Below the pieces are notes generated by a model. That model saw only the letters and a list, made by a program, of their open reading frames with translations, did no database searches and was not told the DNA's origin. DNA of 64,000 nucleotides from the NCBI GenBank assembly GCA_028023455.1, contig JAQFVV010012971.1, forward strand, positions 126,001 to 190,000. Direction: 5' to 3'. Positions 1 through 10,660 of the stretch are shown piece by piece (within the stretch, counting starts at the first letter, position 1; each line of letters opens with the position of its first letter). This stretch comes from Epiperipatus broadwayi. Taxonomy: Eukaryota; Onychophora; Udeonychophora; Euonychophora; Peripatidae. A program made the position numbers and the translations under genes.

Positions 1-665
1 TTTTATCAGTTACTAAAATTTTTATTCAAAATTTTATTATTGAATATATCTGAGATAATTTTTTCTTTAAAGTACTTAATATGTTCAAGGCCAATCATTT
101 CCTCTCTTATTTGAAACACCCTAGCAATAACTTTGTCCCACATTTGCAACATGCTATTTTTACAATTAATTTTTTTTAAATATCATATATTAATAATCTT
201 CACATTATTTATTACAAATATAATCATACAAATGAAAGACATTCTAAAAGTTAATATTTGAACTTTGCAAAATAGAAAATAGAGCACTAAACTGAATTCT
301 TAATAATATTAATGACTCTTTTCTTAACTGGATACTAATATTATTTATTCATAAGAACTATAGAATGAAAATTCTATTCCAATTTAAAAGAGAAATGAAT
401 TTTAGTTTATTCAAAATAACACTTCATAATATTAAAATTTCACAAAAATTTCCTTCACTGATATTTATGAAAGAAATTATTTCTGCCAGTAAAAACAATT
501 TCTGCTTTTATCATAACTACAGTTTTTATGATTTGTCTTTTTATAAACATAATAATTACAATCACATATTTTTTTATTTTAAAATAAATATTTTATAAAT
601 ATGTTGCATAAATAAGCTTAAATATGACTGAAAATTACTACTTTTTTTTAAAACTAAGATAAAGG
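1..665. other. AT-rich non-coding stretch
   Basis: Very AT-rich sequence. The one open frame (365-598) is low-complexity Phe/Ile/Asn-rich translation expected by chance in such DNA. No splice-bracketed frame, RNA gene or repeat boundary was seen. Confidence 0.6.
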
Positions 666-925
666 TATGTATAACAGACTGTGGTCTGAGCTAATTGTTG
701 AGTACTGGTTCAATATGAAATGTGCAACTTGGATATCATAGACTTTTTCATGTGTCTTTGGTTCATATGTTTATGATTACATCCATACAGAAGGTCTTAA
801 AAGTGGATAGAAACCAGTTTCTACCTTGTGTGAGAGGGAATGGTGTAGTGAAAATTACATTACAAAAGTATTATTCATTATTGGATAATTTTTAGTCTAA
901 TGAATGACTAGTAAAATTATTAATA
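666..925 (+). repeat. S-family dispersed repeat, copy 1
   Basis: About 260 bp that aligns by eye with 2398-2640. Shared blocks include a head like GGTTCAATATGAAATGTGCA, a middle of TCATATGTTTATGATTACAT type, and a tail GTGTAGTGAAAATTA followed by ATTATTGGATAAT. The head also matches the core of the repeats at 18.1, 18.6, 19.0, 19.5 and 38.8 kb (GGACCAACTGATG, then GCTGGTTTAGCATGAAAT). Family boundaries are approximate. Its relation to a tRNA-derived SINE is inferred from the tRNA B-box-like GGTTCAAGTCC in the 19 kb copy. Confidence 0.7.
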
Positions 926-1006
926 TACTTTCATCAAGTGATTTGTGTCAAGGTTGTGAAAGCAACATATTTGACACTTATCAATAAAACTGTAGTGTAT
1001 ATATAT

Positions 1007-2302
1007 ATGAAAAAAAAAAAACAAGTTAAACTTGCTAATGCATGTATTTATGATCAATAGATGGTGTTTTACCAAAAACACCATCGAAGCGTATTTGTTT
1101 ACATAAACGTCAGAGTAAGCATTCACTACCTCTATCGTTAGTTCCACCTTCAGATCATGATTTCAAGCTGATTTGCTATCATCAGTGAAGGATAGGAATA
1201 AGAAACTAGATCTAAACACTAACTCTGAGCGTTTATGAAACAATTTCTATTCAGCTTGCAAGCGTGAATTTTTTAGACACATAATGTCTTCAAACTCAGC
1301 ATAGCAAGCCAGATAGCTATATGGGTCTGATATCAGTTCAGTATCACCACATAGTAGAAGCCTCTGCAGTATATATCATTGCAAGAAAACCTCAAAGGTA
1401 CATTTATGAAAAAAAAACAAGTTAAACTTGCTAATGCATGTATTTATGATCAATAGATGGTGTTTTACCAAAAACACCATCAAAGCATATGTTTGTTTAC
1501 ATAAACATCAGAGTAAGCATTCACTATCTCTATCATTAGTTCCACCTACAGATCATGATTTCAAGCTGATTTGCTATCATTCAGTGAAGGATAGGAATAA
1601 GAAACTACTTCTAAACACTAACTCTGAGCATTTATGAAACAATTTCTATTCAGCTTGAAGACATTACATGTCTAAAAAATTCATGCTTGCAAGCTGAATA
1701 GAAATTGTTTCATAAATGCTCAGAGTTAGTGTTTAGATCTAGTTTCTTATTCCTATCCTTCATTGATGATAGCAAATCAGCTTGAAATCATGATCTGAAG
1801 GTGGAACTAATGATAGAGATAGTGAATGCTTACTCTGATGTTTATGTAAACAAACATATGCTTTGACGGTGTTTTTGGTAAAATGCCATCTATTGATAAT
1901 AAATACATTGATCATAAATACAAGCGTTAGCAAGTTTAACTTGTTTTTTTTTTTTTTTTCATAAATGTACCTTTGAGGTTTTCTTGCAATGATATATATT
2001 GCAGAGGCTTATACTATGTGGTGATACTTAACTGATATCAGACCCATATAGCTATCTGGCTTGCTATGCTGAGTTTGAAGACATTACGTGTCTAAAAAAT
2101 TCATGCTTGCAAGCTGAATAGAAATTGTTTCATAAATGCTCAGAGTTAGTGTTTAGATCTAGTTTCTTATTCCTATCCTTCATTGATGATAGCAAATCAG
2201 CTTGAAATCATGATCTGAAGGTGAAACTAACGATAGAGATAGTGAATTCTTACTCTGACGTTTATATAAACAAATATACGCTTTGACAGTGTTTTTGGTA
2301 AA

Positions 2303-2320
<18 letters not shown>
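1007..2320. repeat. Compound palindrome of a ~240 bp unit (A-B-A / A'-B'-A')
   Basis: The left arm holds unit A (about 1020-1255), spacer unit B (about 1255-1405) and A again (about 1410-1660). The right arm repeats the series as reverse complement: A' (about 1670-1950), B' (about 1955-2085) and A' (about 2090-2310). The centre of symmetry is near 1660-1675. Unit A contains AAGTTAAACTT, the small hairpin GGTGTTTTACCAAAAACACC, and a tail with GAAACAATTTCTATTCAGCTTG; B contains GCTATATGGGTCTGATATCAG. The copies differ by only a few substitutions, so the duplications and inversion look fairly recent. Open frames inside are merely translated repeat. No transposase is present. Confidence 0.85.

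Positions 2321-2376
<56 letters not shown>
2309..2376. repeat. (TA)n microsatellite
   Basis: An uninterrupted TA dinucleotide run of about 34 repeats, directly at the outer end of the right palindrome arm and just before S-family copy 2. Confidence 0.95.
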
Positions 2377-2377
<1 letters not shown>

Positions 2378-2397
2378 CAATGATAATGATATAAGTA

Positions 2398-2640
2398 AGT
2401 TGTGGGCCTGGGCCAACTGATGTATGCTGGTTCAGCTTGAAATGTATAACTTGGGGATTATACTTTTTTATATATTGTCATATGTTTATGACTACATTCC
2501 TTCACAAGGTGTTAAAAGTCAATAGAAACTAATCCCTATCTTGCATGAGAGTGGTGTAGTGAAAATTATATGGCAGAAATATTTTTTATTATTGGATAAT
2601 CTTTAGGGTAATGAATGACTAATAAAAAATATTAAAAGAA
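2398..2640 (+). repeat. S-family dispersed repeat, copy 2
   Basis: Same orientation and order of blocks as 666-925, including the GGCCAACTGATG / GCTGGTTCAGC head and the GTGTAGTGAAAATTA tail. With copy 1 it brackets the compound palindrome as a direct repeat. Confidence 0.7.
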
Positions 2641-3823
2641 ATAAGTATTTGAAAACAGCTTGTGGCAAAGTAATCTACCAATCGATGGTGCTGATGTTTT
2701 TTTTGTATTATGATATGCTAATCAGGACATTGTTTGCTTTCATTTATATGAACAATTTCTGTGAGTTCCTTATAAAACTGATATCTTCAGATTTTTTTAA
2801 CTAATAACTTCAGTTTGATTTCTACACACAGGAAAAAGCAAACCAATAAACTAATATTTATAAATAATTGCAAATTAATATAGAACAACCAAAGTCCCAT
2901 AATCCCTCAAATTAGTCACTTTGTAGTGACTTAATCTTAGCATATTAAACTTTAAAACTAAAAACAAGTATAAAAGAAATTCTTCATTTTAATCAAAATT
3001 TATTGCTTGCTTACAACATTAATCTTTAATTACCAATTTTTATGCCCAAAATAAACTATCTAATCTAACTTTGATCTAAAAATGTTTACTTTTATTTTTT
3101 TTCTCTTTTAACTATTGAGTGGATAAAAATCAAACGTATTTCATGTATGTGGTATTTTGAATTTATTTTTTAATGTTTTAATTTTCTCAACTATAAAAAA
3201 AAAATATAAGTGTGCTTTGATTATAAATTGACAAAATAATATTAACCTATAAGCTTCATATTCTTTATTTCTTTATTTTTCCTTAATACTTGTTTTTTTC
3301 ATCTTTTAAGCAGTTAGCAATGAAACTAACCTTTCAATGTTTGTTGGTACATAAATGATCTGCTGTATTATATAAATGTCTTTTTTTTTACTGCTTCATC
3401 ATCTGTTGTTTGCAAACTTGTTAAAACTAATTGTTTACTTCACAACTGTAATCAAGTGTTTTTTGACACTCCTCTCTACTTGCTATTTGTTTGAAAAACA
3501 CAAGCAAGACTTAATTATCATTAAACTGCAAAATAAAATTGTCAAATTTTGTAAAAGATATATTTTTTTTATTACTGGGAGGTAATAATGTTCTGTACTA
3601 TATGTATTTACAATATCAGGGCACGTTTCAAAAAAAAGCTCTTCAAAACAATCAAAATTTCACAATCGTTTCATAATGATATCTCAGATAGAAGTCTTAC
3701 CCATCTTGCATTTTATATATATATTAAAACATGGAAATCTCTGCTTTAAACAAGCGAGTTTTAAAGCAACATACTCAACAAAGTACATAATCATATTATA
3801 TATATATATCAAAGGAGCATTTA
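2641..3823. other. AT-rich non-coding stretch
   Basis: No recognisable gene or repeat structure. The open frame at 3376-3585 is low-complexity Leu/Phe/Lys sequence without family resemblance. Confidence 0.55.
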
Positions 3824-4081
3824 TTGCTATATAAACGAGTGCAAAAATCAAGACAAGCAAGTGTTAAAAATGATGACGTATCACCTTTAGTATTTTTTGA
3901 TCATAATGTTACATGTATATATGTTTTTGATTTTGATTTTAATAAAGTTAAGAATTTATATATTGAAAGAAATAATAATAAACGTAAAATTAAAGAAGCT
4001 ATGTTAATAAGAAACGGAAAGCAGCATTTGATAAATAGACAAGCTACGAATATAAAAATTAATGAATTGTGGAAAAATTGA
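3824..4081 (+). pseudogene. GIY-YIG endonuclease C-terminus, Penelope-like retroelement remnant
   Basis: The 85-residue frame reads as the end of a GIY-YIG nuclease of the kind carried at the C-terminus of Penelope-like retroelements. It has a DH...FDFDFNKV segment (about residues 26-42), then a basic stretch with KRKIKEAMLIR (about residues 54-64), then LINRQ and an INELWKN end. In the family this layout (xDHAxxxxHxFDF..., KRKxxEAxxI, LNRQ) forms the last part of the nuclease and includes its conserved acidic residue in KEA. The upstream RT and the GIY and YIG strands were not found, so the copy is 5'-truncated or decayed beyond recognition. The initiator Met is arbitrary. Identification is from remembered motif patterns only; an unrelated AT-rich open frame is possible but less likely given the order of motifs. 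Confidence 0.55.
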
Positions 4082-4107
4082 TGTATGGAGTAATTGTTTT
4101 TGTAGCA

Positions 4108-4365
4108 TTTATAACAGTTTTTTGTAACTGAATTTGAATATAGTTGATAACGACTACTTAGATAGTGGAAAGTACTTCTATTAAATTATAATAGATATTT
4201 ATTTTTAAAATATTATTTACTGTATTAATTATTGTATTTATAACGGTTTTTTGTAACTGAATTTGAATATTGTTGATAACGACTACTTAGATAGTGGAAA
4301 GTACTTCTATTAAATTATAATAGATATTTATTTTTAAAATATTATTTACTGTATTAATTATTGTA
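4108..4365. repeat. 129 bp tandem duplication (2 copies)
   Basis: Copy 1 (4108-4236) and copy 2 (4237-4365) abut and are almost identical; the visible differences are CAGTTT/CGGTTT and ATATAG/ATATTG near the start. The duplication begins 27 bases after the GIY-YIG stop codon, so it may lie in that element's 3' end. Confidence 0.95.
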
Positions 4366-4859
4366 TTGTTTTTCGAAGAATTATATATATATATCATCTT
4401 CAGTGCCATGAAAAACAGTGGCTACAAATAAATCATCTTCGAAGGCAAATTAAAGCAGTCTGATATTGCTATATCTGTTTTATTTTATATTGACAAAAGA
4501 TATCCCATTTTCTTTTTTCTTTTTTTTTTTTAAAAAAAAAAATGTAATGCAGAGAATGTTCATAATTATTTTAAAAAAAAAAATTCATAACAAACTAAAC
4601 AGCTATTATGAACATAATAACTAGTTTATCTGATAAAAATCACCTTACTCTAGAAACAGAACTATCAAAAAATATTCTACTCTTTAATGGTTACAATTAA
4701 AACACCATATGTAAAGCTTAACACAGCATTGATACTAAATAAAGAGAATAAAACTGATAATTCAACTAATTATAGAATGATATTGCCTTATATTAAAAGA
4801 GTCACTAATACATTCAGTATGAGTTTTATTACTTGAAATGCTTAAATAAGACTAAGAAT
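4366..4859. other. AT-rich non-coding stretch
   Basis: Contains short poly(A) and poly(T) runs around 4500-4580 and no supported gene. It separates the Penelope-like remnant from LINE-B. Confidence 0.5.
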
Positions 4860-4888
4860 GGTGTAACAGGTTTATGGTTATGTAGACA

Positions 4889-5700
4889 GTGTGTAAATGT
4901 GATAAAAAAGGCAAAAAAGGGTTTCTAAGTGTAAATAGTTTAAAGAGAAAGTCAGGAGAAATGGAGCAAAATTTAATTGAGGAAGATAGGATGGAGTATG
5001 GTTTTAGTACAATGACAAGAGATATAGATGGAAAAATTATTAGTGCAATGGAGATGGTTAGCCAAAGAATAAGTAGGAGAGATGAAGAGGTAAAGCAAGT
5101 AGAAACAAAATTACCAGAGATGAAATATGTGCAGATAAAGAAATTATTGAGTGGGAATGATAAAGAAGAAGTGGATAAGAAATTTCAGATGGTGGTAGAG
5201 AATGTTACAGATGAAGTAAGGAAAGTAAACTATGAGACAGTATTGATAGGAACTTGGCTAATTAGAGAATGTGGAGATTTAATTAAAAGGGAAAATAGAA
5301 ACAGGTATATAAGAGTATGTTTGCCTGGAGCTAGAATTATATATGTTATAGATAAGGTAAAAAAGCAAGGGAGTAGAGATTTGTATGTTATGGTATAAAC
5401 TAATAATTTGTCAGAGCCATCAGAGAGGGTAATGGAATACTACATAGAATTGATTAGTAAGTTGAGTAAAATTAAAGGAAGAGTAGGAGTTGAATTATTA
5501 CCAAATTTGATAAGAGGTATGTGTTAGATATGGAATGTTCTATAAATGAGAGATTGAGAAAATTGTATAAGAGAAATAATGTTATGTTTGTAGATGTGCA
5601 TGATTTTTTTATTAGAAAGAGAGGGTTATACAGTAAAGATGGATTGTATTAAAAAACAGAAGTGAAGTTTTAAGGAGTTTGATTTATAAAAAATACACTT
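4889..5700 (+). pseudogene. LINE-B ORF1 with SGNH/GDSL esterase-like domain (broken)
   Basis: The open part (4889-5398, 169 residues) starts with a Lys/Glu-rich, probably coiled-coil region containing IDGKIISAMEMVSQ. It then enters a motif pattern typical of LINE ORF1 esterase domains: VLIGTWLIRECGDL at about residues 119-132 (family form xxIGDSxxR), IRVCLPGARI at about residues 141-150, and VMV followed by an in-frame TAA and TNNL (family form GTNNL, SGNH block III) at 5388-5412. Beyond a further frame change, ERVMEYY, an INERLRKLYKRNNV-like stretch and SKDGLY (block V, normally D-x-x-H, here Tyr) are readable to about 5650. The catalytic Ser of IGDS is replaced (GTW) and the His is lost, so even the readable copy could not be an active hydrolase. 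ORF1 esterase domains are known from CR1-related LINEs; the assignment rests on motif order. Confidence 0.6.
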
Positions 5701-5846
5701 TGAGAAATTTGTAAAGGGAGGTTGGGTTTTAAGTGCCAGTGTTATTATCATAAAGTAAAAGAAAGGATGAAATATACCAAATAATCAAAGGATAGCTGAT
5801 TTAAATATAAATGTAAATATGGAGAGGGAATAGGTCTGTAAAATTA

Positions 5847-6610
5847 ATGCTAAGCAAGTTATTTATAAATGTAATGGAGAAGAGTCAAAAAACATATAAA
5901 AGGATAGTTAGGAAAAAAGGAATTGTTAAAATTCGATATTTGAATATGCAAGGTAATAGGAGACCAGAAAAGTGGCTGGAATTAAACAAAGTAGTTAAAA
6001 ATGAAGAGCTTGAGATACTATCAGTAGTGGAAACATGCCTAAGAAAAAAAAACCTATACTGGAAGACTTGGTATGGCAAGGTATAAATAGAAAAGAAAAA
6101 AGGGGTGGTGGTATAGGAGTGATGTCAAAAAATATTTAAATATGGTTAAATGTCAAGAACATTTGTGGTTTGAGATAAGTTTAGGAAGACAAGAAAGGAT
6201 GGTGGGTATTGTGTATATGGCCACTGGAGATAGTCAATCTATAATGAATGGAGCAGTAGCATATATGAATGCCTAGTTAAGACTATACGTAGTTTCAAAG
6301 AAAAAGGAACAGAATAATAATTATAGGAGATATGAATAGGCACATTGAAGAAATTGATGGTATAGATAACAAGTATGGACAGCTTTTGAAGAATTTTTAT
6401 CGGACAGTGAATTTGAGCATTGGGAATTTGTAAAATATTTATGAAAGACAATACACATGGTCTAGAAATAATATATTTCACACAATACATTATGTATTAG
6501 TAGAGAAAGAGAAAGTGAATAATGTATGAAAAATTAAAATGTTTGATAATGAAGAGAGAGTATGTAATAGTGATCATAACTTTTTTTATAATAGAAATGG
6601 TTACTAATGT
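5847..6610 (+). pseudogene. LINE-B APE-type endonuclease domain (frameshifted)
   Basis: The frame from 5847 contains IRYLNMQG (entry strand of the APE fold), then LEILSVVET (family LxxxET with the metal-binding Glu) at about residues 51-59. A stop follows at 6084 after KTWYGKV, and GGGIGVM continues in another frame. Downstream pieces read IIIIGDMNRH (the GDFN motif, here Met for Phe, about 6320-6350), YTWSRNN (about 6455-6475), HYVLVE (IDxxF position) and SDHNF (catalytic SDH, about 6570-6585). This full motif order identifies a LINE endonuclease that nicks the target for reverse transcription. At least four disruptions make it non-functional. Confidence 0.8.
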
Positions 6611-7165
6611 GATGAAAACTAATAATAAAAGTATAAAGGATAGTGAAAGATGTAGATGGAGAATGAATGATAAGAATAAGTTAGAAGAATATAAAATAAA
6701 AGTTGAAGACCCCTTAGAAGAGTTGGTTGGGTGTGAATATAAGGGCTGATGTGGTGAAGTACAAAAAGTGGCAAATAGAGTTTTAGGTGAAAATACTCAG
6801 AAGAATAAAAATAATAGGAAAGTGAGAGTTAGTAGAAGTGGAAAAGATAGGGGGAAAGTATGCAGAGAATATAAATATGCTATTAAAAACAAAAAAAGGG
6901 GAAAAGATGCTAATGTTAAATGGAAAAAGTATTTAAAAAAAGAAGTTGGCTAAAATAGATAATTATAGAGAGAGAAAAAAATTTTGTATAGTAAATTGTT
7001 TGCAGATATTAATATAAGTGGAAGAGATAGGAGTAAAAAAAAATTGAAAATACATTAAAAGAAGGAATGTAGAGGAGAGAGAAATAGTATTACTGGATAA
7101 TGAGGAAGAGAACACAACTCTAGAGAAGAATTAGAGACGATAAATTGTGACTCTGTAAATTATAA
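6611..7165 (+). pseudogene. LINE-B endonuclease-RT linker, decayed
   Basis: A Lys/Arg/Glu-rich translation with RRWR-like and W-K-K-Y-L-K-K segments, and YSKLFADIN around 6986-7012, matches the basic linker between APE and RT domains. Reading frames change at least twice. No RT motif was found before similarity ends near 7165. Confidence 0.5.
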
Positions 7166-7880
7166 AAAAAAATATAATTGAATCTGCAACATATGTCTTG
7201 AAGAAGTAAGTCAATTTCTTTATCAACGTAATAACAGAAAGCATTTTTAGAAAGTTGAGAGTTTTTTAATTTGTTGTAATATTTATGAGCATGGAGTAAT
7301 TTTTATATATTCAGATATTAACTTTATCATGCAAGGTTCATTGAAATAATGAGTTTATATAGTTTCATCTTGTGTGAAAATGAATCTTGTTGATGGACTG
7401 CACTAAAATAAGATTATTACAATAAAGATTCAAATTTTAATATCAAATGAATTGTATTCATAGTATTTAAATAGAAATAAAATTAATATGTTTAACGTTC
7501 ATACGTGACATTTATAGCCTTCGTGCACAGTAGGTGAAAATGATCATTGACGCTGATGCATATGTTGTATGGCAATGGATAAAATATTAAATGCATTGTA
7601 GACGGCACATTGAAGAAATGCATATGTATAAAAAGAAAGAATTATATCCATGCACACATCAATCCCATAATCCAGTTCAATTTCCACTTATTTGTAATTG
7701 CTTAGCCATGAATAAAAAAAAATAATCTGTGTGATTGATATGTTAGTGAATATTGAACTGAGTGGGAGTTATTCGAATAAAAAAAAAATATAGAATGAAA
7801 TGAAAAAACTTTTTTCTTTACTCTTTAATAAAAAACACAAAATTGTAAAACAAACTGTTGACTTCTTTTATATAAAATAT
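7166..7880. other. AT-rich non-coding stretch
   Basis: No supported gene. Contains ordinary AT-rich sequence and short A-runs only. Confidence 0.5.
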
Positions 7881-8624
7881 GACAAATTATTTATTATAAA
7901 TTCGAGCTACCCCAGCTGTAATTTAGTATTGCATGATAACAGTCCCTCAGGCAGAGAAGCATAATATCCGGAGGGTATCTATAGCTATACCGAAATTATA
8001 CAAGCTATAATTTACAGCCACATTTCCAAGCTACAGAATTTCTCCCGCTCCTGAATTCAAACTCTGCCATTCAAAGCATTTTATTTGTTTTGAAGTAAAC
8101 TTCAGGCACCAGCTAACTACAAGAAGTAGTTAACATGCTCTGAATGACAGCTACTAATTCAGCACTTGAATATCTCAACTAGCTCAATGGAAAAAATAAT
8201 ATAACTGCTTTAATTAATAGTATTAGTAAAAGAATTAGCCTACAAATACTAATTTCCAAAAATAATTTATTCTAAATACTTTAAAATTAATTAGAGAACT
8301 AATTCATCCCTTTCTTGAATAAAATAATAATTACATAATATCCTGGACACACACATTATAATAAACATAAAACATTAAATAAACATAAGCATTAAAACAT
8401 TATATATTATTCACACATATTCTGTCACATAAGCTGTTGGTTTGTATGATTCGACAAGTTCTCAGTTAATTATATTAACCTGCACATAAATAGTTCATTT
8501 TATGCTGGTTATAGAGTTCATTTCTGTTGATTCTGGATATCTCAAAGATTGCAATGGCTACAATAATAAATTACTAACATAATAGGAATTGGAATAAAGA
8601 ATAATTAATATTACCTATAGGTTT

Positions 8625-8739
8625 TTAGATACGGATTCCTCTGACTAGATGGCTGCTTCTTTCTCCCGTGTAAGGTGTGCTGTACCAACCAGTTGGAATT
8701 TGGATTGTTGATGATTGTGGTTCCTTGCTGCATTTCACT
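8625..8739 (-). CDS. Candidate C-terminal coding exon, function unknown
   Basis: On the minus strand an acceptor-like ACATTTGTCTGCTAG precedes an open frame of 37 residues ending in TAA. It includes KCSKEPQSS, PTGWYSTPYTGERSS and ends LVRGIRI. The stretch is clearly richer in GC than its surroundings, and codon choice looks ordinary for coding sequence. Entry phase would require two bases from the upstream exon. The region downstream on the same strand (about 8620 to 7880) could be 3' UTR: it has mixed composition and AATAAA-like hexamers around 7890. It is on the same strand as the transmembrane exon at 22599-22800, but their phases do not join directly, so another exon would have to lie between if they share a gene. 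No family was recognised; chance is a real alternative. Confidence 0.28.
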
Positions 8740-10028
8740 CTAGCAGACAAATGTTTGAATGGCTCAGATTGTTAGATATTCATTGTGGCCAATTAGAGAC
8801 CTTCAGATATTCTAGGATAGTCAGAGACTGGAGTACAGTGGCATACTTCTTCTGATTAGCAACACATATTTTTCTTGGCATTCACAAGAAATATAAGTTT
8901 TATTTGCACCAACTGGAATAACACTGCTAAAAGAGATCTGATGATGACCAGTTTTTAAGGCCTATTTATATGTGGCTCTCCTATTATTCGTATCCTTCCA
9001 AATCAGCTTGATTAACATTTTAATTAGTTAAATTTATTAATTAAATTCCCATTGTTTATTTGTTCACATTCCTTCTTCGATTAATCTGACTTATGATAAG
9101 ATATAACTTTTTTAATTATTCCCATTGTTTAATTGTGGTCATTGCTAATTAATTATTCCCATTCCATCTTGATTTATCAGTTGAGAAATCTTTGAGTTTG
9201 ACTTAACTTTTATACTACAAACTTTATTTTTTCTTTTTTTTTTTTTTAATTCTACTTTTTTTATAAACACACATAGTACACATTTTGATGTATTTTTTAA
9301 AATCAACACATGCATTTTCTCATTTGCTTTTAAATAAATGAAAAGAGAGAAATATAGTTTTTAAATCTTTTTTATTTAGTTAATCCCCCCCCCCCATCAA
9401 ATTATCTTATTATTATTATTATTATTTTAAACTAGTAAAACTTATACTAATATATTATATGTTGATTTGCCCTGTGGTGAGCTAGCTTATTAAAAAAAAC
9501 TCTTTAAACTTTCTGAATTATACTTCTCTTTTTTAAACTTCTATAATTAATTCTTTCAAACAAGATTTTTACTTTAATCATTTCTTGACAAAATAATTCT
9601 GCAGTATTTTTGTTTAAACTTCTTTAACTAATTACAAATTATTTTCATATTGAAATTTTATAATTTATGAACTTTACAAACATGTATCACTGTTCATTAG
9701 CAGTACAATATATATAGCGTGTGTGATGTGTCTGTCTAATTTTGTTTTAATGTAGAACATTTATTCTATACTACTCTGATATTTTATATATTTTTATAAC
9801 CAGCTTATAATTTGAATTCATAACAAAATTTCAAATTTACTATGTTAAATTTGATATCAATATATGAAAAAATTGTTAGATTTCCAAACAAATAGCCATA
9901 AAGATTTTGGCAATTCACACTTGTTTTCATTTTTATAAATTAAAAAGAGTTTTAAGATCTCTTTAAAGTTGTTTTTTTTATCTTATAGTCAATAAATATT
10001 CTATTGTTTATATAGCACAAACTATGTA
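8740..10028. other. Non-coding stretch with C-run and short (ATT)n
   Basis: A 12-base C run followed by a short (ATT)n lies at about 9386-9427. Otherwise the sequence is AT-rich with poly(T) tracts near 9230-9250. No supported gene. Confidence 0.6.
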
Positions 10029-10327
10029 TGTAATATTATTAAGAAGGAACAATCCCTCTGGTCTTGCACTTTACAAATCTCTTTGCAATCTCCTGTAAGC
10101 ATTGGCTTGAAAAGCATAAGTCTATGCTTATGCTTAGAGCCTCTTAAGTAGATCTCTAAGCATAAATATACACTTATGCTTTTCAAGTCAATGTTTATGG
10201 GTGAGTGCAAGCATATTCATAAAGCTCTAAACATAAGTATATCCTTATGCTTTTCAAATCACAGCACAGGTAAGTGCAAGAAGATTTCTAAAGGACAAGA
10301 CCAGAGGATTGTTCTTTATAATATTTC
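10029..10327. repeat. Foldback (MITE-like) element, ~95 bp inverted arms
   Basis: The left arm (about 10029-10125) with GGAACAATCCCTCTGGTCTTG and GAAAAGCATAAG is the reverse complement, with some mismatches, of the right arm (about 10235-10327) ending CAAGACCAGAGGATTGTTC. The centre repeats variants of GCATAAGTATA...CTTATGCTTTTCAA. TAATATTA-like bases flank both ends and could be a target duplication. No coding capacity is present. A partial relative is at 10545-10660. Confidence 0.75.
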
Positions 10328-10544
10328 AGGTGCAGGCTGTGCTACATAAAGTATAGAATATTTATTAAAAATAAATTCAAAATTTATTACATATTCCATT
10401 GCAGATGGTCAATGATGAGATTGAATCTCTCTCCTGCTATAAATCAAATAGGTTTATCCAATTAAATTAATAATATATAACTCAGGAATATAACAAATTC
10501 AAATCCTGATTTCAGTACAATGAGCAAAGCCTGGCATATAAAAG

Positions 10545-10660
10545 CAAGTTCAAAGCATAAGTGTACACCTGTCAATGCTTGCCTATGAGTGCAAAGAGAT
10601 TTGTAAAGCATGTGTTTGGAGGAATTGTTCCTCATGATCAATAATAATAAAATGTTCTGG
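10545..10660 (+). repeat. Partial copy of the 10.0 kb foldback element
   Basis: Contains AAAGCATAAGTGTACACCTG, then GAGTGCAAAGAGATTTGTAAAG and GGAATTGTTCCTC, matching the right-arm series of the 10029-10327 element with divergence. Confidence 0.55.

Larger units (their letters stand above)
4860..7165 (+). mobile_element. LINE-B: 5' part of a non-LTR retrotransposon
   Basis: A strongly purine-rich sense strand distinguishes this block from its flanks. It carries an ORF1 fragment with an SGNH/esterase-like domain (4889-5700), then an APE-type endonuclease (5847-6610), then the basic linker that normally precedes reverse transcriptase (about 6640-7100). Homology fades near 7165 before any RT motif, so the element is 3'-truncated or rearranged. 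That is unusual, because target-primed reverse transcription normally loses 5' sequence. Frameshifts and stops are frequent, so it is dead. The RT C-terminus at 23320-24400 (minus strand) has the same purine-rich sense composition and probably belongs to the same family. Confidence 0.75.

Noticed and set aside
1428-1637. Open frames within the 1-2.4 kb repeats as genes
   Set aside because: The same frames recur with stops in sister copies and on the opposite strand; they follow the repeat, not protein conservation.
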